Shown piece by piece: positions 43,140-55,633 of a DNA stretch of 64,000 nt (position 1 is its first letter; every line of letters starts with the position of its first letter). The position numbers were made by a program, and so were the translations under genes. Below the pieces are notes generated by a model. The model was not told the origin of the DNA. It saw nothing but the letters and a program-made list of their open reading frames with translations, and searched no databases. The stretch is from assembly GCF_030684895.1 (NCBI RefSeq), contig NZ_JAUXXP010000038.1, forward strand, positions 1 to 64,000, read 5' to 3'. This DNA comes from Pseudomonas sp. Its GTDB lineage: Bacteria > Pseudomonadota > Gammaproteobacteria > Pseudomonadales > Pseudomonadaceae.

Positions 43140-44534
43140 TCACTCGTCGTCGAACTGATAGCTACCCGGGGCGAGGTTTTCGAAACGCGAGAACTTGCCA
43201 AGAAACGCCAGCCGCGCCGTACCCAATGGACCGTTACGCTGCTTGCCGATGATGATTTCGGCCACGCCCTTGTACTCGGTCTCGGGGTGATACACCTCGT
43301 CGCGGTAAACGAACATGATGATGTCGGCGTCCTGCTCGATGGCCCCGGATTCACGCAAGTCAGAGTTGATCGGGCGTTTGTTCGGGCGCTGCTCCAGGCC
43401 ACGGTTAAGCTGCGACAGGGCGATCACCGGGCAGTTGAATTCCTTGGCCAGGGCCTTGAGCGAGCGGGAGATCTCGGAAATCTCGTTCACTCGGCTGTCG
43501 CCGCTGGAGCCGGGAATCTGCATCAGCTGCAGGTAGTCGACCATGATCAGGCCGATCTCGCCGTGCTCACGGGCCAGGCGGCGAGTACGCGCGCGCATTT
43601 CCGAGGGCGAGATACCGGCGGTATCGTCGATAAACAGCTTGCGGTCATTCAACAGGTTGACCGCCGAGGTCAGGCGCGGCCAATCGTCGTCGTCCAGGCG
43701 ACCGGCGCGCACCTTGGTCTGGTCGATACGGCCGAGCGAGGCGAGCATACGCATAACGATGGAGTCGGACGGCATCTCCAGCGAGTACACCATCACCACC
43801 TTGTCACTGCGCATCAAGGCGTTTTCCACCAGGTTCATGGCGAAGGTGGTCTTACCCATCGACGGTCGACCGGCGACGATGATCAGGTCGGCCGGCTGCA
43901 GGCCGCTGGTCAGGTCGTCCAGATCGGTAAAGCCGGTGGACAGACCGGTGATCGCGTCACCAGCATTGAACAGGGTATCGATACGGTCGATGGCCTTGAC
44001 CAGAATATCGTTGATGCCCACAGGGCCACCGGTCTTAGGTCGCGCCTCGGCGATCTGGAAGATCAGTCGCTCGGCTTCATCGAGAATCTCGGCGCCGGTT
44101 CGGCCTTGCGGCATATAGGCGCTGTCGGCGATTTCACCGCTGATGCCAATCAACTGGCGCAGTGTGGCGCGCTCACGAATGATCTGCGCATAGGCCTTGA
44201 TGTTAGCCACCGAGGGCGTGTTCTTTGCCAGTTCACCGAGGTAGGCCAGGCCACCGACTTGCGACAGCTGCCCTTCCTGGTCCAGCTGCTCGGACACAGT
44301 GACCACATCGAAGGGGTGGTTGCGCTCGGCCAGCTTGAAGATCGCGCGGAAGATCAGGCGGTGGTCGTGCCTATAGAAGTCGCCATCGGACACCGCATCG
44401 AGCACCCGCTCCCAGGCATTGTTATCGAGCATCAGGCCACCCAGCACGGCTTGCTCCGCCTCGATCGAGTGCGGCGGCACCTTCAGGGCTGAGGTTTGCA
44501 GGTCGTACTGTTCGGGCAGGCTGATGTCGTTCAT
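43140..44534 (-). CDS. dnaB: Replicative DNA helicase DnaB
   Basis: Hexameric helicase of the replication fork (464 aa, normal). The N-terminal domain contains HSIEAEQAVLGGLMLDN; the RecA-like domain has Walker A GRPSMGKTTFA, Walker B-like LIMVDYLQLM and ALSQLNRGLEQR. The start MNDISLPEQ at 44534 is chosen over a longer in-frame reading. It lies between rplI and alr as in P. aeruginosa, with a terminator separating it from rplI. Confidence 0.97.
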   Translation of the reverse strand: MNDISLPEQYDLQTSALKVPPHSIEAEQAVLGGLMLDNNAWERVLDAVSDGDFYRHDHRLIFRAIFKLAERNHPFDVVTVSEQLDQEGQLSQVGGLAYLGELAKNTPSVANIKAYAQIIRERATLRQLIGISGEIADSAYMPQGRTGAEILDEAERLIFQIAEARPKTGGPVGINDILVKAIDRIDTLFNAGDAITGLSTGFTDLDDLTSGLQPADLIIVAGRPSMGKTTFAMNLVENALMRSDKVVMVYSLEMPSDSIVMRMLASLGRIDQTKVRAGRLDDDDWPRLTSAVNLLNDRKLFIDDTAGISPSEMRARTRRLAREHGEIGLIMVDYLQLMQIPGSSGDSRVNEISEISRSLKALAKEFNCPVIALSQLNRGLEQRPNKRPINSDLRESGAIEQDADIIMFVYRDEVYHPETEYKGVAEIIIGKQRNGPLGTARLAFLGKFSRFENLAPGSYQFDDE

Positions 44535-44561
44535 AAGGCTCGGGCAAAGAATTCTGTGTTG

Positions 44562-44603
44562 GAAAAACAAAGGGCACGGAATCGCTTTCGCAATGCCGTG
44601 CCC
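44562..44603 (-). terminator. Terminator after rplI
   Basis: Arms GGGCACGG / CCGTGCCC (extended by GCGAAAGC in the loop region) are followed on the minus strand by TTTGTTTTT. This ends the rpsF-rpsR-rplI transcript just before dnaB. Confidence 0.8.
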
Positions 44604-44649
44604 GATGTTAGCGAGCCTGCACTCAAGTGCAAGCCCGTTGAGCAGCCAG

Positions 44650-45096
44650 TTAGGCGGCTACAACAACAACCTTAACGGTTGCTTCAACGTCGCTGTGCAG
44701 GTGCACGGCTACGTCGTATTCGCCGAGTTGACGAATGGTGCCGTTCGGCAGACGCACTTCAGCTTTGGCCACTTCAACGCCGGAGGCGGTCAGGGCTTCA
44801 GCGATGTCGTGAGTACCGATGGAGCCGAACAGTTTGCCTTCATCGCCCGCAGTAGCGGTGATGGTGACTTCCAGTTCAGCCAACTGAGCAGCGCGGGATT
44901 CAGCGTACGCTTTCTTCTCGGCAGCCAGTTTTTCCAGCTCGGCGCGACGCGCTTCGAACGCAGCAACGTTTGCGGCGGTAGCAGCGGTAGCTTTGCCTTG
45001 CGGCAGCAGGAAGTTACGACCGTAACCGGCCTTAACATTCACTTTATCGCCCAGGTTGCCCAGGTTGGCGATTTTTTCCAGCAGGATCAGTTCCAT
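44650..45096 (-). CDS. rplI: 50S ribosomal protein L9
   Basis: 148 aa, normal. [20 protein letters not shown] and [16 protein letters not shown] are diagnostic, and the C-terminal domain includes [18 protein letters not shown]. Last gene of the rpsF operon. Confidence 0.98.
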   Translation of the reverse strand: MELILLEKIANLGNLGDKVNVKAGYGRNFLLPQGKATAATAANVAAFEARRAELEKLAAEKKAYAESRAAQLAELEVTITATAGDEGKLFGSIGTHDIAEALTASGVEVAKAEVRLPNGTIRQLGEYDVAVHLHSDVEATVKVVVVAA

Positions 45097-45117
45097 TTGG
45101 TAATAACCTCTTAACTT

Positions 45118-46011
45118 TTAACCTTCACCGTTCGCGGGGCCCGAGCCTTGTTTGCGCTCAAAGCGACCACGAAAATCAAGCAGACTGTCGACAATGGCCA
45201 AAACCACCAGTAACGGATAAGTCAGCTGCATAAACAGCAACAGCGTGATGTACAACCCGACCAGCCAGAACTTACCTAGCCGACCTTGCGCCACCATCCC
45301 ATGCAACAGGGCGATGCCCGCAAACGCCAACGGCACACTGCACAACGGCGTCAGCATGGCCATTTGCGGACCCAGATTGGGCCCCAACAGCATGCCAACC
45401 AGCAGCAACATCGCCAGCGGGGTCGGGAGGCGTAGCGCGCGAAACTCGCGACCAAAACCACCCGGGTTATACAACTGCGCCTGCCAGAAGCGCCCAAGCA
45501 TCAGGCTCAACAAGCTGACTATCTGCAACAACGCCGCGATCAATCCGGTCAGTACCGGTGCAATCAGGCTATCCAGACGCGCTCGCTCATCCACCGACAG
45601 CTGTTGGTGAATCCCATCGAGCATTTGCGGCATCAGCTTTTGCAGCTCAAGCGCCATTGCCTCGATGGGTTCGCGGAACACCGCACCCAAGACCAACCCA
45701 TACACCAGGCCCAATGCCACGCTGCACAGCAGCACACGATTCCAGGACAGGTTGGCGCGTAACAACAACGCCAATCCCAGCGCACCGAGCAACACCAACA
45801 GGGTGCGCGGCTCACCGAAATACCACCAGCCAATGGCCGGCAGCAGGGCCCAGGCGAGGATGCCAATGGCATCACTCCAACCGCGCCGCAGAAGCACCAA
45901 GCTTCCAGCGGCAGCACTCAACCAGAACAACAGCGGCAACGCCGCAGAAACCACCACTACGAGAGTGGCCTGCATACGGCCGCGCATAATGAATTCAGCT
46001 AAGGCGCGCAT
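45118..46011 (-). CDS. Integral membrane protein between rpsR and rplI (DUF2232-like)
   Basis: 297 aa with about eight hydrophobic segments, for example GILAWALLPAIGWWYFG, VLLGALGLALLLRA, TPLAMLLLVGMLLGPN and FWLVGLYITLLLFM. It corresponds to PA4933 of P. aeruginosa. It resembles the DUF2232/YybS group, whose Bacillus member also neighbours rplI. Function unknown; the place inside a ribosomal-protein operon is conserved in pseudomonads. Confidence 0.75.
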   Translation of the reverse strand: MRALAEFIMRGRMQATLVVVVSAALPLLFWLSAAAGSLVLLRRGWSDAIGILAWALLPAIGWWYFGEPRTLLVLLGALGLALLLRANLSWNRVLLCSVALGLVYGLVLGAVFREPIEAMALELQKLMPQMLDGIHQQLSVDERARLDSLIAPVLTGLIAALLQIVSLLSLMLGRFWQAQLYNPGGFGREFRALRLPTPLAMLLLVGMLLGPNLGPQMAMLTPLCSVPLAFAGIALLHGMVAQGRLGKFWLVGLYITLLLFMQLTYPLLVVLAIVDSLLDFRGRFERKQGSGPANGEG

Positions 46012-46047
46012 GCGATCTATCCCTTACTTCTTGTCGAACATCCGGTC

Positions 46048-46278
46048 TCAGCGGCCGTGGCTGTCGGTGTAAGGCAGCAGGGCCAGGAAGCGGGCGCGCT
46101 TGATAGCGGTAGCCAGCTGACGCTGATAACGAGCCTTAGTACCGGTGATACGGCTAGGAACGATCTTGCCGGTTTCCGAGATGTAAGCTTTCAGCGTGTT
46201 GAGATCTTTGAAATCGATCTCTTTCACTTCTTCTGCAGTAAAACGGCAGAATTTACGACGACGGAAGAAACGTGCCAT
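46048..46278 (-). CDS. rpsR: 30S ribosomal protein S18
   Basis: 76 aa, normal. [40 protein letters not shown] and [20 protein letters not shown] ending (here [19 protein letters not shown]) identify S18. Confidence 0.98.
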   Translation of the reverse strand: MARFFRRRKFCRFTAEEVKEIDFKDLNTLKAYISETGKIVPSRITGTKARYQRQLATAIKRARFLALLPYTDSHGR

Positions 46279-46306
46279 GAGAGTGGCTCCTCAATAGATC
46301 CGTGGA

Positions 46307-46729
46307 TTACTCGTCAGCGTTGTCGCTGTCGTTGTTGTCGCTGTCATCGCCATCAACAGAATCGGCGTTGTCAGGACGGTCACGACGCTCACGGCGCTCA
46401 CTGCGGTTTTCTTCGGCCTTGAGCATCTCGGACTGGTCAGTAACGGCCTCGTCGCGACGGATGACCAGGTTACGGATCACGGCATCGTTGTAACGGAAGT
46501 TGTCTTCCAGCTCAGCCAGGGCTTTGCCGGTGCACTCAACGTTAAGCATCACGTAGTGAGCCTTGTGGACGTTGTTGATGGCGTAAGCCAGCTGACGACG
46601 ACCCCAATCTTCCAGGCGGTGAATCTTGCCGCCGTCTTCTTCGATCAGCTTGGTGTAACGCTCAACCATGCCGCCGACTTGCTCGCTCTGGTCCGGGTGA
46701 ACCAGAAAGATGATTTCGTAATGACGCAT
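46307..46729 (-). CDS. rpsF: 30S ribosomal protein S6
   Basis: 140 aa. [40 protein letters not shown] and [18 protein letters not shown] identify S6. The tail is acidic and repetitive ([20 protein letters not shown]), as in glutamylated or acidic-tailed S6 proteins, and longer than the minimal fold. First gene of the operon; the gap upstream to 46981 should carry its promoter. Confidence 0.97.
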   Translation of the reverse strand: MRHYEIIFLVHPDQSEQVGGMVERYTKLIEEDGGKIHRLEDWGRRQLAYAINNVHKAHYVMLNVECTGKALAELEDNFRYNDAVIRNLVIRRDEAVTDQSEMLKAEENRSERRERRDRPDNADSVDGDDSDNNDSDNADE

Positions 46730-46981
46730 AAATGCTCCTTACGGGTTGTAGCCTGCCGCTAAATGCGGTCAGGCAAGGAGTGAATTTCACTTGTTTGTCT
46801 TGCTGAAACAGAAAGGCGCAAAAGCGCCTGCCGTCGCGGCAAGGGGCGACATTCTAGTGAAGCCCCCCGCTACACGCAAGGTGAACTGGTGATTATTTGA
46901 ACAACTCGACGCGAATGCTCGAGCAGGGAAGCCACTGCTGCAGCGCCACAGCAGCGAGCGCCCGCAGGCACCCGCACCGTG

Positions 46982-47737
46982 CTACTTCTTGCCGCCAGCC
47001 TTGCGCTGACGCAATGCCTCAAACAGGCACACACCTGTTGCCACCGACACATTGAGGCTGCTGACGCTGCCTGCCATCGGCAGCTTGACCAGGTAATCAC
47101 AGTGCTCACGGGTCAGCCGCCGCATGCCTTTACCTTCGGCGCCCATGATCAGCACGGTCGGCCCGGTCAGATCATGCTCGTACAACTCCATCTCAGCCTC
47201 GCCGGCCGTGCCAACAACCCACAGGCCGCGCTGCTGGAGCTTCTCCAGGCTGCGCGCCAGGTTGGTCACCGCCACCAGCGGAATCACCTCCGCCGCACCG
47301 CAGGCAACTTTGCGCACAGTGGCATTGAGCGTGGCGGATTTGTCCTTCGGCACGATCACCGCCAGCGCACCGGCCGCATCGGCGGTGCGCAGGCAAGCAC
47401 CGAGATTGTGCGGGTCGGTCACGCCGTCGAGCACCAGCAACAAAGGTGCGCCCTCGGTGCGGTCAAGCAGCTCATCGAGCATCGCCTCGCCCCAGACCTG
47501 ACTAGGGCTGACATCGGCGACTACACCCTGATGCACACCACCCTCTACCCAGGCATCCATCTCACGACGCTCGCACTGGCCGACCGCGACTCGTGCATCC
47601 GCTGCCAGCGCCAGCAGCACCTGCACTCGCGGGTCATTACGCCCCTCGGCCAGCCAAATCTGCTTGACCCGCTTCGGGTGATGACGCAGCAACGCCTCTA
47701 CGGAATGCACACCATAGATCTTTTCCAGCTGACTCAT
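46982..47737 (-). CDS. rlmB: 23S rRNA (guanosine-2251-2'-O)-methyltransferase RlmB
   Basis: SpoU-type methyltransferase modifying G2251 of the ribosomal P-loop (251 aa). The N-terminal substrate-binding domain has IYGVHSVEALLRHHPKRV; the SPOUT domain has LVLDGVTDPHNLGACLRTAD, VLIMGAEGKGMRRLTRE and MAGSVSSLNVSVATG. The start overlaps the rnr stop (ATGA), the conserved rnr-rlmB pair. Confidence 0.96.
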   Translation of the reverse strand: MSQLEKIYGVHSVEALLRHHPKRVKQIWLAEGRNDPRVQVLLALAADARVAVGQCERREMDAWVEGGVHQGVVADVSPSQVWGEAMLDELLDRTEGAPLLLVLDGVTDPHNLGACLRTADAAGALAVIVPKDKSATLNATVRKVACGAAEVIPLVAVTNLARSLEKLQQRGLWVVGTAGEAEMELYEHDLTGPTVLIMGAEGKGMRRLTREHCDYLVKLPMAGSVSSLNVSVATGVCLFEALRQRKAGGKK

Positions 47738-50283
47738 GACTTCGCCTTACGCTTGCGTGCACCGCCAGGTGCCGGCGCCCCACCTGCAGGCGCGCCCTTG
47801 CGATGCGCGCCCGGCTTGCCAGCCTTGCTGGTCGGCTTGACCGACTCCCCCTTGGCGGACGAGCTTTTACTGGTTTTGCCCTTTGAATCACTGAGCAGCG
47901 ATTTTTTCAGCGCGCGACTCTTTTCAACGTCGGTATTGCCTGGCGCGGCACGTTCGCCGCGACGCCCGGTTTTACCCGCCGCCGATTCAAAACCACCGCG
48001 GCGCTGACCGGCCGGCACTGCCGTTTTACCTTCAGCCAGCTCGAAATCGATCTTGCGCTCGTCCAGATCGACGCGCATGACCTTGACCTCAACGCTATCG
48101 CCCAGACGGAAGCTGCGACCACTGCGCTCGCCCGCCAGACGGTGATGCACGGGGTCGAAGTGGTAGTAGTCGCCCGGCAGGGCGGTGACGTGCACTAGAC
48201 CTTCGACGTAGATGTCCTTCAGCTCGACGAACAGACCAAAGCCCGTCACCGCCGTGATCACACCCGGAAAGGTTTCGCCGACGCGATCCTTCATAAACTC
48301 GCACTTGAGCCAGTTCACCACATCGCGGGTGGCCTCATCGGCGCGACGCTCGGACATCGAACATTGCTCGCCGAGCTGCTCGAGAATCGCATCATCGTAG
48401 GGGTAGATCCGCGCACGCGGCATGATCGTCGCGCCGGCACGCTTGACGTGCGGGGTATCAAGCTTGGAACGGACCACACTGCGAATTGCCCGATGAATCA
48501 ACAGATCCGGGTAGCGACGAATTGGCGAGGTGAAGTGCGCATACGCCTCGTAATTCAGACCAAAGTGACCCTGATTGTCCGCGCTGTACACCGCCTGACT
48601 GAGCGAGCGCAGCATTACGGTCTGGATCAGGTGGTAATCCGGACGTTCACGAATGCTTTCCAGCAGCAGCTGGTAGTCCTTGGGCGACGGACCGTCCTTG
48701 GACTTGCCACGGTGCAACGACAGGCCCAGCTCGGTGAGGAATGCTTTGAGCTTCTCCACGCGCTCCGGCGGCGGGCAATCATGCACGCGATACAGAGCCG
48801 GAATTTCATGCTTCTGCATAAACGCAGCCGTGGCTACGTTGGCGGCCAGCATGCATTCTTCGATCAACTTGTGCGCATCGTTGCGCTGGGTTGGGCGAAT
48901 CTCGGCGATCTTGCGACCGGCACCGAAGATGATCCGAGTTTCCTGGGTTTCAAAATCGATGGCGCCGCGCTCATGGCGCGCAGCCAACAGCACCTGATAC
49001 AGCGAATACAGCTGCTTGAGGTGCGGCAGTACTTCTTTGTATTCGCCACGCAGTGCCTTGCCTTCACTACCCTTGGGCTGCTCAAGCATGGCGCTGACTT
49101 TGTTGTAGGTCAGACGCGCGTGGGAATGGATAACCGCTTCGTAGAACTGGTAATCGGTCATCTTGCCGGTCTTCGAGATACTGATCTCGCACACCATGGC
49201 CAGGCGATCGACGTGCGGGTTCAGCGAGCACAGTCCGTTGGACAACTCCTCCGGCAGCATCGGGATAACCCGCTCCGGGAAGTACACCGAGTTGCCACGC
49301 ACCTGAGCCTCGGCGTCCAGCGCAGAATCGATCTTCACATAATGGGAAACGTCGGCGATGGCGACATAGAGCTTCCAGCCGCCGGAGAACAGCCGCCAGT
49401 TACTGCCGTTTTTCTCGCAATACACCGCGTCATCGAAGTCGCGGGCATCTTCACCGTCGATGGTAACGAACGGCAGATGGCGCAGATCGATGCGCTTCTC
49501 TTTGTCCTTCTCTTCGACTTCTGGCTTGAGCTTGCGCGCTTCTTTCACTACAGCTTCGGGCCAGACGTGGGGAATGTCGTAGCTGCGCAGGGCAACGTCG
49601 ATTTCCATGCCCGGCGCCATATAGTTGCCAACCACTTCAACCACATCGCCCTGGGGCTGGAAGCGTGTAGTCGGCCAGTGGGTGATTTTCACCTCAACAA
49701 ACTGCCCCTGCTTGGCGCCGGCGTTACGCCCTGGCGTTACCAGCACTTCCTGCTGAATTTTCGGGTTATCGGCGACTACAAAGCCGACACCGCTTTCTTC
49801 GTAATAACGACCAACAATGCTTTCGTGGGCGCGGGAGATCACTTCAACCACGGCACCTTCACGACGACCACGACGGTCAAGGCCGGAAACCCGCGCCAGC
49901 GCACGGTCGCCATCGAACACCAGGCGCATTTGCGCAGGGCTCAGGAACAGGTCATCGCTGCCGTCATCCGGCACCAGAAAGCCAAAGCCATCGCGATGCC
50001 CGCTGACGCGACCCAGGATCAGGTCAAGCTTGTCGACCGGGGCATAGGTGCCGCGACGGGTATAGATCAGTTGACCATCGCGCTCCATGGCGCGCAGACG
50101 ACGACGCAGCGCTTCGAGCTGCTCTTCAGTGGCCATGCCAAACTCATCGGCCAGCTCTTCACGGCTCGCCGGGGAGCCACGGTCAGACAAGTGCTGCAGG
50201 ATCAGCTCGCGACTTGGAATGGGGTTTTCGTATTTTTCCGCTTCACGAGCGGCCTCGGGATCGAGGGATTGCCAATCGGCCAT
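47734..50283 (-). CDS. rnr: Ribonuclease R
   Basis: 3'-5' exoribonuclease that degrades structured RNA (849 aa, normal). Order: HTH region about 20-85, cold-shock domains about 85-240, RNB domain about 260-590 with catalytic aspartates in IDGEDARDFDDAVYCE, S1 domain about 640-725 (GETFPGVITAVTGFGLFVEL), and a long basic Lys/Ser/Gly-rich tail (about 740-849). ATG 50283 has GAGGTAA-type sequence upstream. Confidence 0.97.
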   Translation of the reverse strand: MADWQSLDPEAAREAEKYENPIPSRELILQHLSDRGSPASREELADEFGMATEEQLEALRRRLRAMERDGQLIYTRRGTYAPVDKLDLILGRVSGHRDGFGFLVPDDGSDDLFLSPAQMRLVFDGDRALARVSGLDRRGRREGAVVEVISRAHESIVGRYYEESGVGFVVADNPKIQQEVLVTPGRNAGAKQGQFVEVKITHWPTTRFQPQGDVVEVVGNYMAPGMEIDVALRSYDIPHVWPEAVVKEARKLKPEVEEKDKEKRIDLRHLPFVTIDGEDARDFDDAVYCEKNGSNWRLFSGGWKLYVAIADVSHYVKIDSALDAEAQVRGNSVYFPERVIPMLPEELSNGLCSLNPHVDRLAMVCEISISKTGKMTDYQFYEAVIHSHARLTYNKVSAMLEQPKGSEGKALRGEYKEVLPHLKQLYSLYQVLLAARHERGAIDFETQETRIIFGAGRKIAEIRPTQRNDAHKLIEECMLAANVATAAFMQKHEIPALYRVHDCPPPERVEKLKAFLTELGLSLHRGKSKDGPSPKDYQLLLESIRERPDYHLIQTVMLRSLSQAVYSADNQGHFGLNYEAYAHFTSPIRRYPDLLIHRAIRSVVRSKLDTPHVKRAGATIMPRARIYPYDDAILEQLGEQCSMSERRADEATRDVVNWLKCEFMKDRVGETFPGVITAVTGFGLFVELKDIYVEGLVHVTALPGDYYHFDPVHHRLAGERSGRSFRLGDSVEVKVMRVDLDERKIDFELAEGKTAVPAGQRRGGFESAAGKTGRRGERAAPGNTDVEKSRALKKSLLSDSKGKTSKSSSAKGESVKPTSKAGKPGAHRKGAPAGGAPAPGGARKRKAKS

Positions 50284-50396
50284 TAGAGGTAATTCACCTT
50301 ATCTACACAAATTCGGTTTGCCATGTGCCTATTGAAGCGCGAAACCACTGTCCAGGTCAGCCCGGCACACAGAATAAAATTTTTTAACAACAGGGG

Positions 50397-50425
50397 TTTA
50401 CAAGTAAAAACGTGATCCGTATTAT
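50397..50425 (+). promoter_or_regulatory. Sigma-70 promoter of the tRNA-Leu gene
   Basis: TTTACA and TATTAT are separated by exactly 17 bases and followed by the G+C discriminator GCGCGCC, as in stringently controlled stable-RNA promoters. The start would be near 50432, giving a leader of about 67 bases before the tRNA. Confidence 0.75.
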
Positions 50426-50498
50426 GCGCGCCACAACGACGGGAAACGAAGTTAACCGAGTTGTAGTTGATAGCAAATAAGCAAGTTTTGCAATCAAT

Positions 50499-50585
50499 GC
50501 CCAGGTGGTGAAATTGGTAGACACGCCAGCTTCAGGTGCTGGTGACCTTACGGTCGTGGAAGTTCGAGTCTTCTCCTGGGCACCA
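50499..50585 (+). tRNA. tRNA-Leu, anticodon CAG
   Basis: 87 nt including the encoded CCA. The acceptor arm GCCCAGG pairs with CCTGGGC; D-loop GGTAGACACG; the anticodon stem CCAGC/GCTGG encloses TTCAGGT, giving anticodon CAG; a long variable arm (GACCTTACGGTC) marks a class II tRNA; T-arm GGAAGTTCGAGTCTTCT-type. A tRNA-Leu beside rnr is also known from P. aeruginosa. Such a tRNA 3' end could be an integration site, but the following DNA shows no integrase. Confidence 0.95.
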
Positions 50586-50591
50586 ATTCAA

Positions 50592-50618
50592 AAAACCGAG
50601 CCACTGGCTCGGTTTTTT
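50592..50618 (+). terminator. Terminator of the tRNA-Leu gene
   Basis: CCGAGCC / GGCTCGG with an ACT loop is preceded by an A-tract and followed by six T residues, 10 bases after the tRNA. It can act in both directions and would also stop minus-strand transcription coming from the chemoreceptor gene. Confidence 0.88.
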
Positions 50619-50690
50619 ATTACCTGCGATTTAACCCGTCGCAGCGCAACCAATCCGGCGGGCACTTACGCATGCCCGCCCTGATCCAGC

Positions 50691-52625
50691 TTAAACGCGA
50701 AACTGCCCCAGGCTGGCCTTGAGCTTCTTCGCCAAGCCGTCCAACACCCGACCACTATTCGCCGTCGCGGCCACAGCCTCCGCTGCCCGCTGCGCCTCGC
50801 GATGAATCACCTCGACACGGCCACGCACAGCATCCGCCCCCTCGGCCTGATGCGCAGCTGCTTCGGTCGCGGTATTGATTGCGCCATGCACCTCCTCCAC
50901 CGCCTCACGCACCGACTGCTGCACCCGCGCACTTTCACGTAATGCAGCCAAGCCCTGATCCGCCTGCTTACCTGCCTGACCAATCGCCTCAACCGCTTCG
51001 CGCGCGCCCTGTTGCAGCGCGCCGATATGGGTCTGGATATCGCCGGTGGACTGCTGCGTTTTGCTGGCCAGCGCACGCACTTCATCCGCCACCACAGCAA
51101 AACCGCGACCGCTTTCACCCGCACGCGCAGCCTCAATTGCCGCATTCAGGGCCAACAGGTTGGTTTGCTCGGCAATTGAGCGAATTACCGTCAGCACCAC
51201 TTCAATCTGCTCGCTCTGCTTAGCCAGCCGCTCGATGACTGCCGAACCGGTCTCCACACGCCGCACCAATTCTTCGATCGAACCACCCACACGCAGCGCA
51301 ATCGCGGCATTGTCATCCGCGGCCTGACGAATCGCCCCGACGCGCTGCAACGCCTCGCGCATGGCATGACTTTCCGCCTGCGCCTCACCGGCCATTTCCG
51401 CCAGCGCCTGCAGACTGCCCGCCACCTCATCGCGCTGACGCTCAGCCGCCGACTCGGCCGCCGCACTGCGCGAGGCCAGATTGCCGATTTCCTGCCCGGT
51501 GAGCGATGCCACTTCTCCCGCCTCGCGCACAATCGGCTGCAACTTGGCGACGAAGCGATTGACTGCCGCCGCCATATCGCCAATTTCATCACGACTATTG
51601 AGCTCGACCCGACGCGTCAAATCCCCCTCACCCGCCGCCCAGTCATTCAGTACCGCGATCAAGGTATGCAGCTTGCTGACCACTCGCCGCCCCAGCACCA
51701 GCGCCAACACCAACAAAATCACCAGCGCCACCAGCGCCAGGCCCATACTGATATTCCAACGCAAACCGGCTGCGGCTTGCTGCACCACCTTGCGACTGCT
51801 CTGCTCCATACCGCCGGCAGCCTCACGCGCAACGCTCAAGCGCGCCGCCAGGGCATCCGCACTGCTGCTGGCCGCACCACTCAAACTGTCGGAAACCAGC
51901 TGCCCACTACTGTCGATCAGGCTGACGAAACGCTGATCCAACTTCGCCAGCTCCTCGTCCACCGACGCAGTAGAAACCCCCAGCAGAACCTTGCCGATGT
52001 CCGAACCCATCGGGCTGATCGTCGCTTCAGCGATATACACACCCGGATCACTGGCGGCAGCCTGCAGCACCTTATCCAGCGCGCCATCACCCTCGCCTTT
52101 GGCCATCAGCGCACGCACACGGGAGTCCTGCCGATTGAGGTGACGCGTCAGGCGCTCGCCTTGCGCATCGAGGTACACCGCAAATAGCACTGCCGGATTG
52201 CGATGAGCACCGCGCACCAACTCGGTCAACGCCGGCACATCAGCGTCCCAGATCGCCTTCGGCGCAACCGCCGAGAGCAGCTGCGCCAACTCATCCGCCG
52301 AACGCTTGAGGTTGCTATCCAGAACCCCACGAATCTGCGCCTGCTCCTCGGCCAATCTGCTGGATAGGCCTTTAGCCAACTGCGCCTGAGTACTGGCAGA
52401 AAGGCTGTCCAGGCCGCCACGCACCTCATCTCCGGCCTTGGTCAGCTCACCCACCAGGCGCGCTGTATCGGCCTGCATGCCTTTGGCCAAATCCGCCTCC
52501 AGCGTCGCCACCGTAGTGCGGGTCAAGGCCACAGCCACAACCACCTGCACCAACAGGGCCACGCCCAGCGCGAGAAACACCGGCAATAGCAAGCGACTGC
52601 GCAACACAGAAATAATGGCAAACAC
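50691..52625 (-). CDS. Methyl-accepting chemotaxis protein
   Basis: 644 aa. Membrane segment about 15-36, a long periplasmic region about 37-295 with coiled-coil character, second membrane segment about 298-318, HAMP domain ([20 protein letters not shown]), and the cytoplasmic signalling hairpin with [15 protein letters not shown]. Ligand unknown. The start is probably GTG 52625, with AGGAG 8 bases upstream; an in-frame TTG at 52643 is less likely. As I recall it, P. aeruginosa has no receptor gene between the tRNA and purA. Confidence 0.88.
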   Translation of the reverse strand: MFAIISVLRSRLLLPVFLALGVALLVQVVVAVALTRTTVATLEADLAKGMQADTARLVGELTKAGDEVRGGLDSLSASTQAQLAKGLSSRLAEEQAQIRGVLDSNLKRSADELAQLLSAVAPKAIWDADVPALTELVRGAHRNPAVLFAVYLDAQGERLTRHLNRQDSRVRALMAKGEGDGALDKVLQAAASDPGVYIAEATISPMGSDIGKVLLGVSTASVDEELAKLDQRFVSLIDSSGQLVSDSLSGAASSSADALAARLSVAREAAGGMEQSSRKVVQQAAAGLRWNISMGLALVALVILLVLALVLGRRVVSKLHTLIAVLNDWAAGEGDLTRRVELNSRDEIGDMAAAVNRFVAKLQPIVREAGEVASLTGQEIGNLASRSAAAESAAERQRDEVAGSLQALAEMAGEAQAESHAMREALQRVGAIRQAADDNAAIALRVGGSIEELVRRVETGSAVIERLAKQSEQIEVVLTVIRSIAEQTNLLALNAAIEAARAGESGRGFAVVADEVRALASKTQQSTGDIQTHIGALQQGAREAVEAIGQAGKQADQGLAALRESARVQQSVREAVEEVHGAINTATEAAAHQAEGADAVRGRVEVIHREAQRAAEAVAATANSGRVLDGLAKKLKASLGQFRV

Positions 52626-52714
52626 GGCAGACACTCCTGACAACGGTAATGCCTATAACGGCGGGAAAGCTGATTTATAAAGGCTAGCCCGGATATTTTT
52701 ACGTGGGCCAGAAA

Positions 52715-52741
52715 CGACAAAGGGCCGCCAATTGGCGACCC
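52715..52741 (-). terminator. Terminator after purA
   Basis: GGGCCGCC and GGCGACCC enclose AATT (one G-T wobble) and are followed on the minus strand by TTTGTCG. It lies 20 bases after the purA stop. Confidence 0.6.
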
Positions 52742-52762
52742 CCTGTGCACTGCCTGTGACTA

Positions 52763-55310
<2,548 letters not shown>

Positions 55311-55347
55311 TTCGCCATTCCCCTCTTGAACCGGGCGGCACAAGCCT

Positions 55348-55533
55348 TCAGTGAAGCCAATAAAGGACGGTTGTGCCCAGCAGCATGCTGGCCAACCCCA
55401 GCAGACGCAGCTGCCTGTCTGACAGCTGCGTCAGTTGTAAAAGCGTGTCACGCCAATGGCGCGGACACAGGAAGGGCAGGATGCCTTCCAGCACCAGCAC
55501 GAGACACAACGCGATGCCTAATTCCTGCCACAT
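55348..55533 (-). CDS. DUF2065-family small membrane protein
   Basis: 61 aa with two hydrophobic segments ([20 protein letters not shown] and [16 protein letters not shown]) joined by [20 protein letters not shown]. This matches the DUF2065 proteins (YjeT type) next to hflC in many proteobacteria; function unknown. A longer in-frame reading starts upstream, but ATG 55533 gives the family N-terminus. Confidence 0.88.
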   Translation of the reverse strand: MWQELGIALCLVLVLEGILPFLCPRHWRDTLLQLTQLSDRQLRLLGLASMLLGTTVLYWLH

Positions 55534-55548
55534 GCTTCCCACAGACGC

Positions 55549-55572
55549 AAAAAAGCCGGGATTTTCCCGGCT
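55549..55572 (-). terminator. Terminator between hflC and the DUF2065 gene
   Basis: AGCCGGG / CCCGGCT is followed on the minus strand by TTTTTTG. It is immediately upstream of the DUF2065 start, so that gene and hisZ probably have their own promoter or depend on readthrough. Confidence 0.75.
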
Positions 55573-55600
55573 GCCGCATGATACCACGTTTTCCACAAGG

Positions 55601-55630
55601 ATCACCCCGGCGGCTGCCCGCCGGGGTGAT
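55601..55630 (-). terminator. Strong hairpin directly after hflC
   Basis: A perfect 13-bp stem (ATCACCCCGGCGG and its complement) with a CTGC loop starts four bases after the hflC stop. No T-tract follows directly, so it may protect the mRNA 3' end after termination at the next hairpin rather than terminate by itself. Confidence 0.6.
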
Positions 55631-55633
55631 GAC

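Noticed and set aside
50499..52625. A genomic island integrated at tRNA-Leu
   Set aside because: The only additional gene is the chemoreceptor; there is no integrase, no direct repeat of the tRNA end and no change in base composition that I can see.
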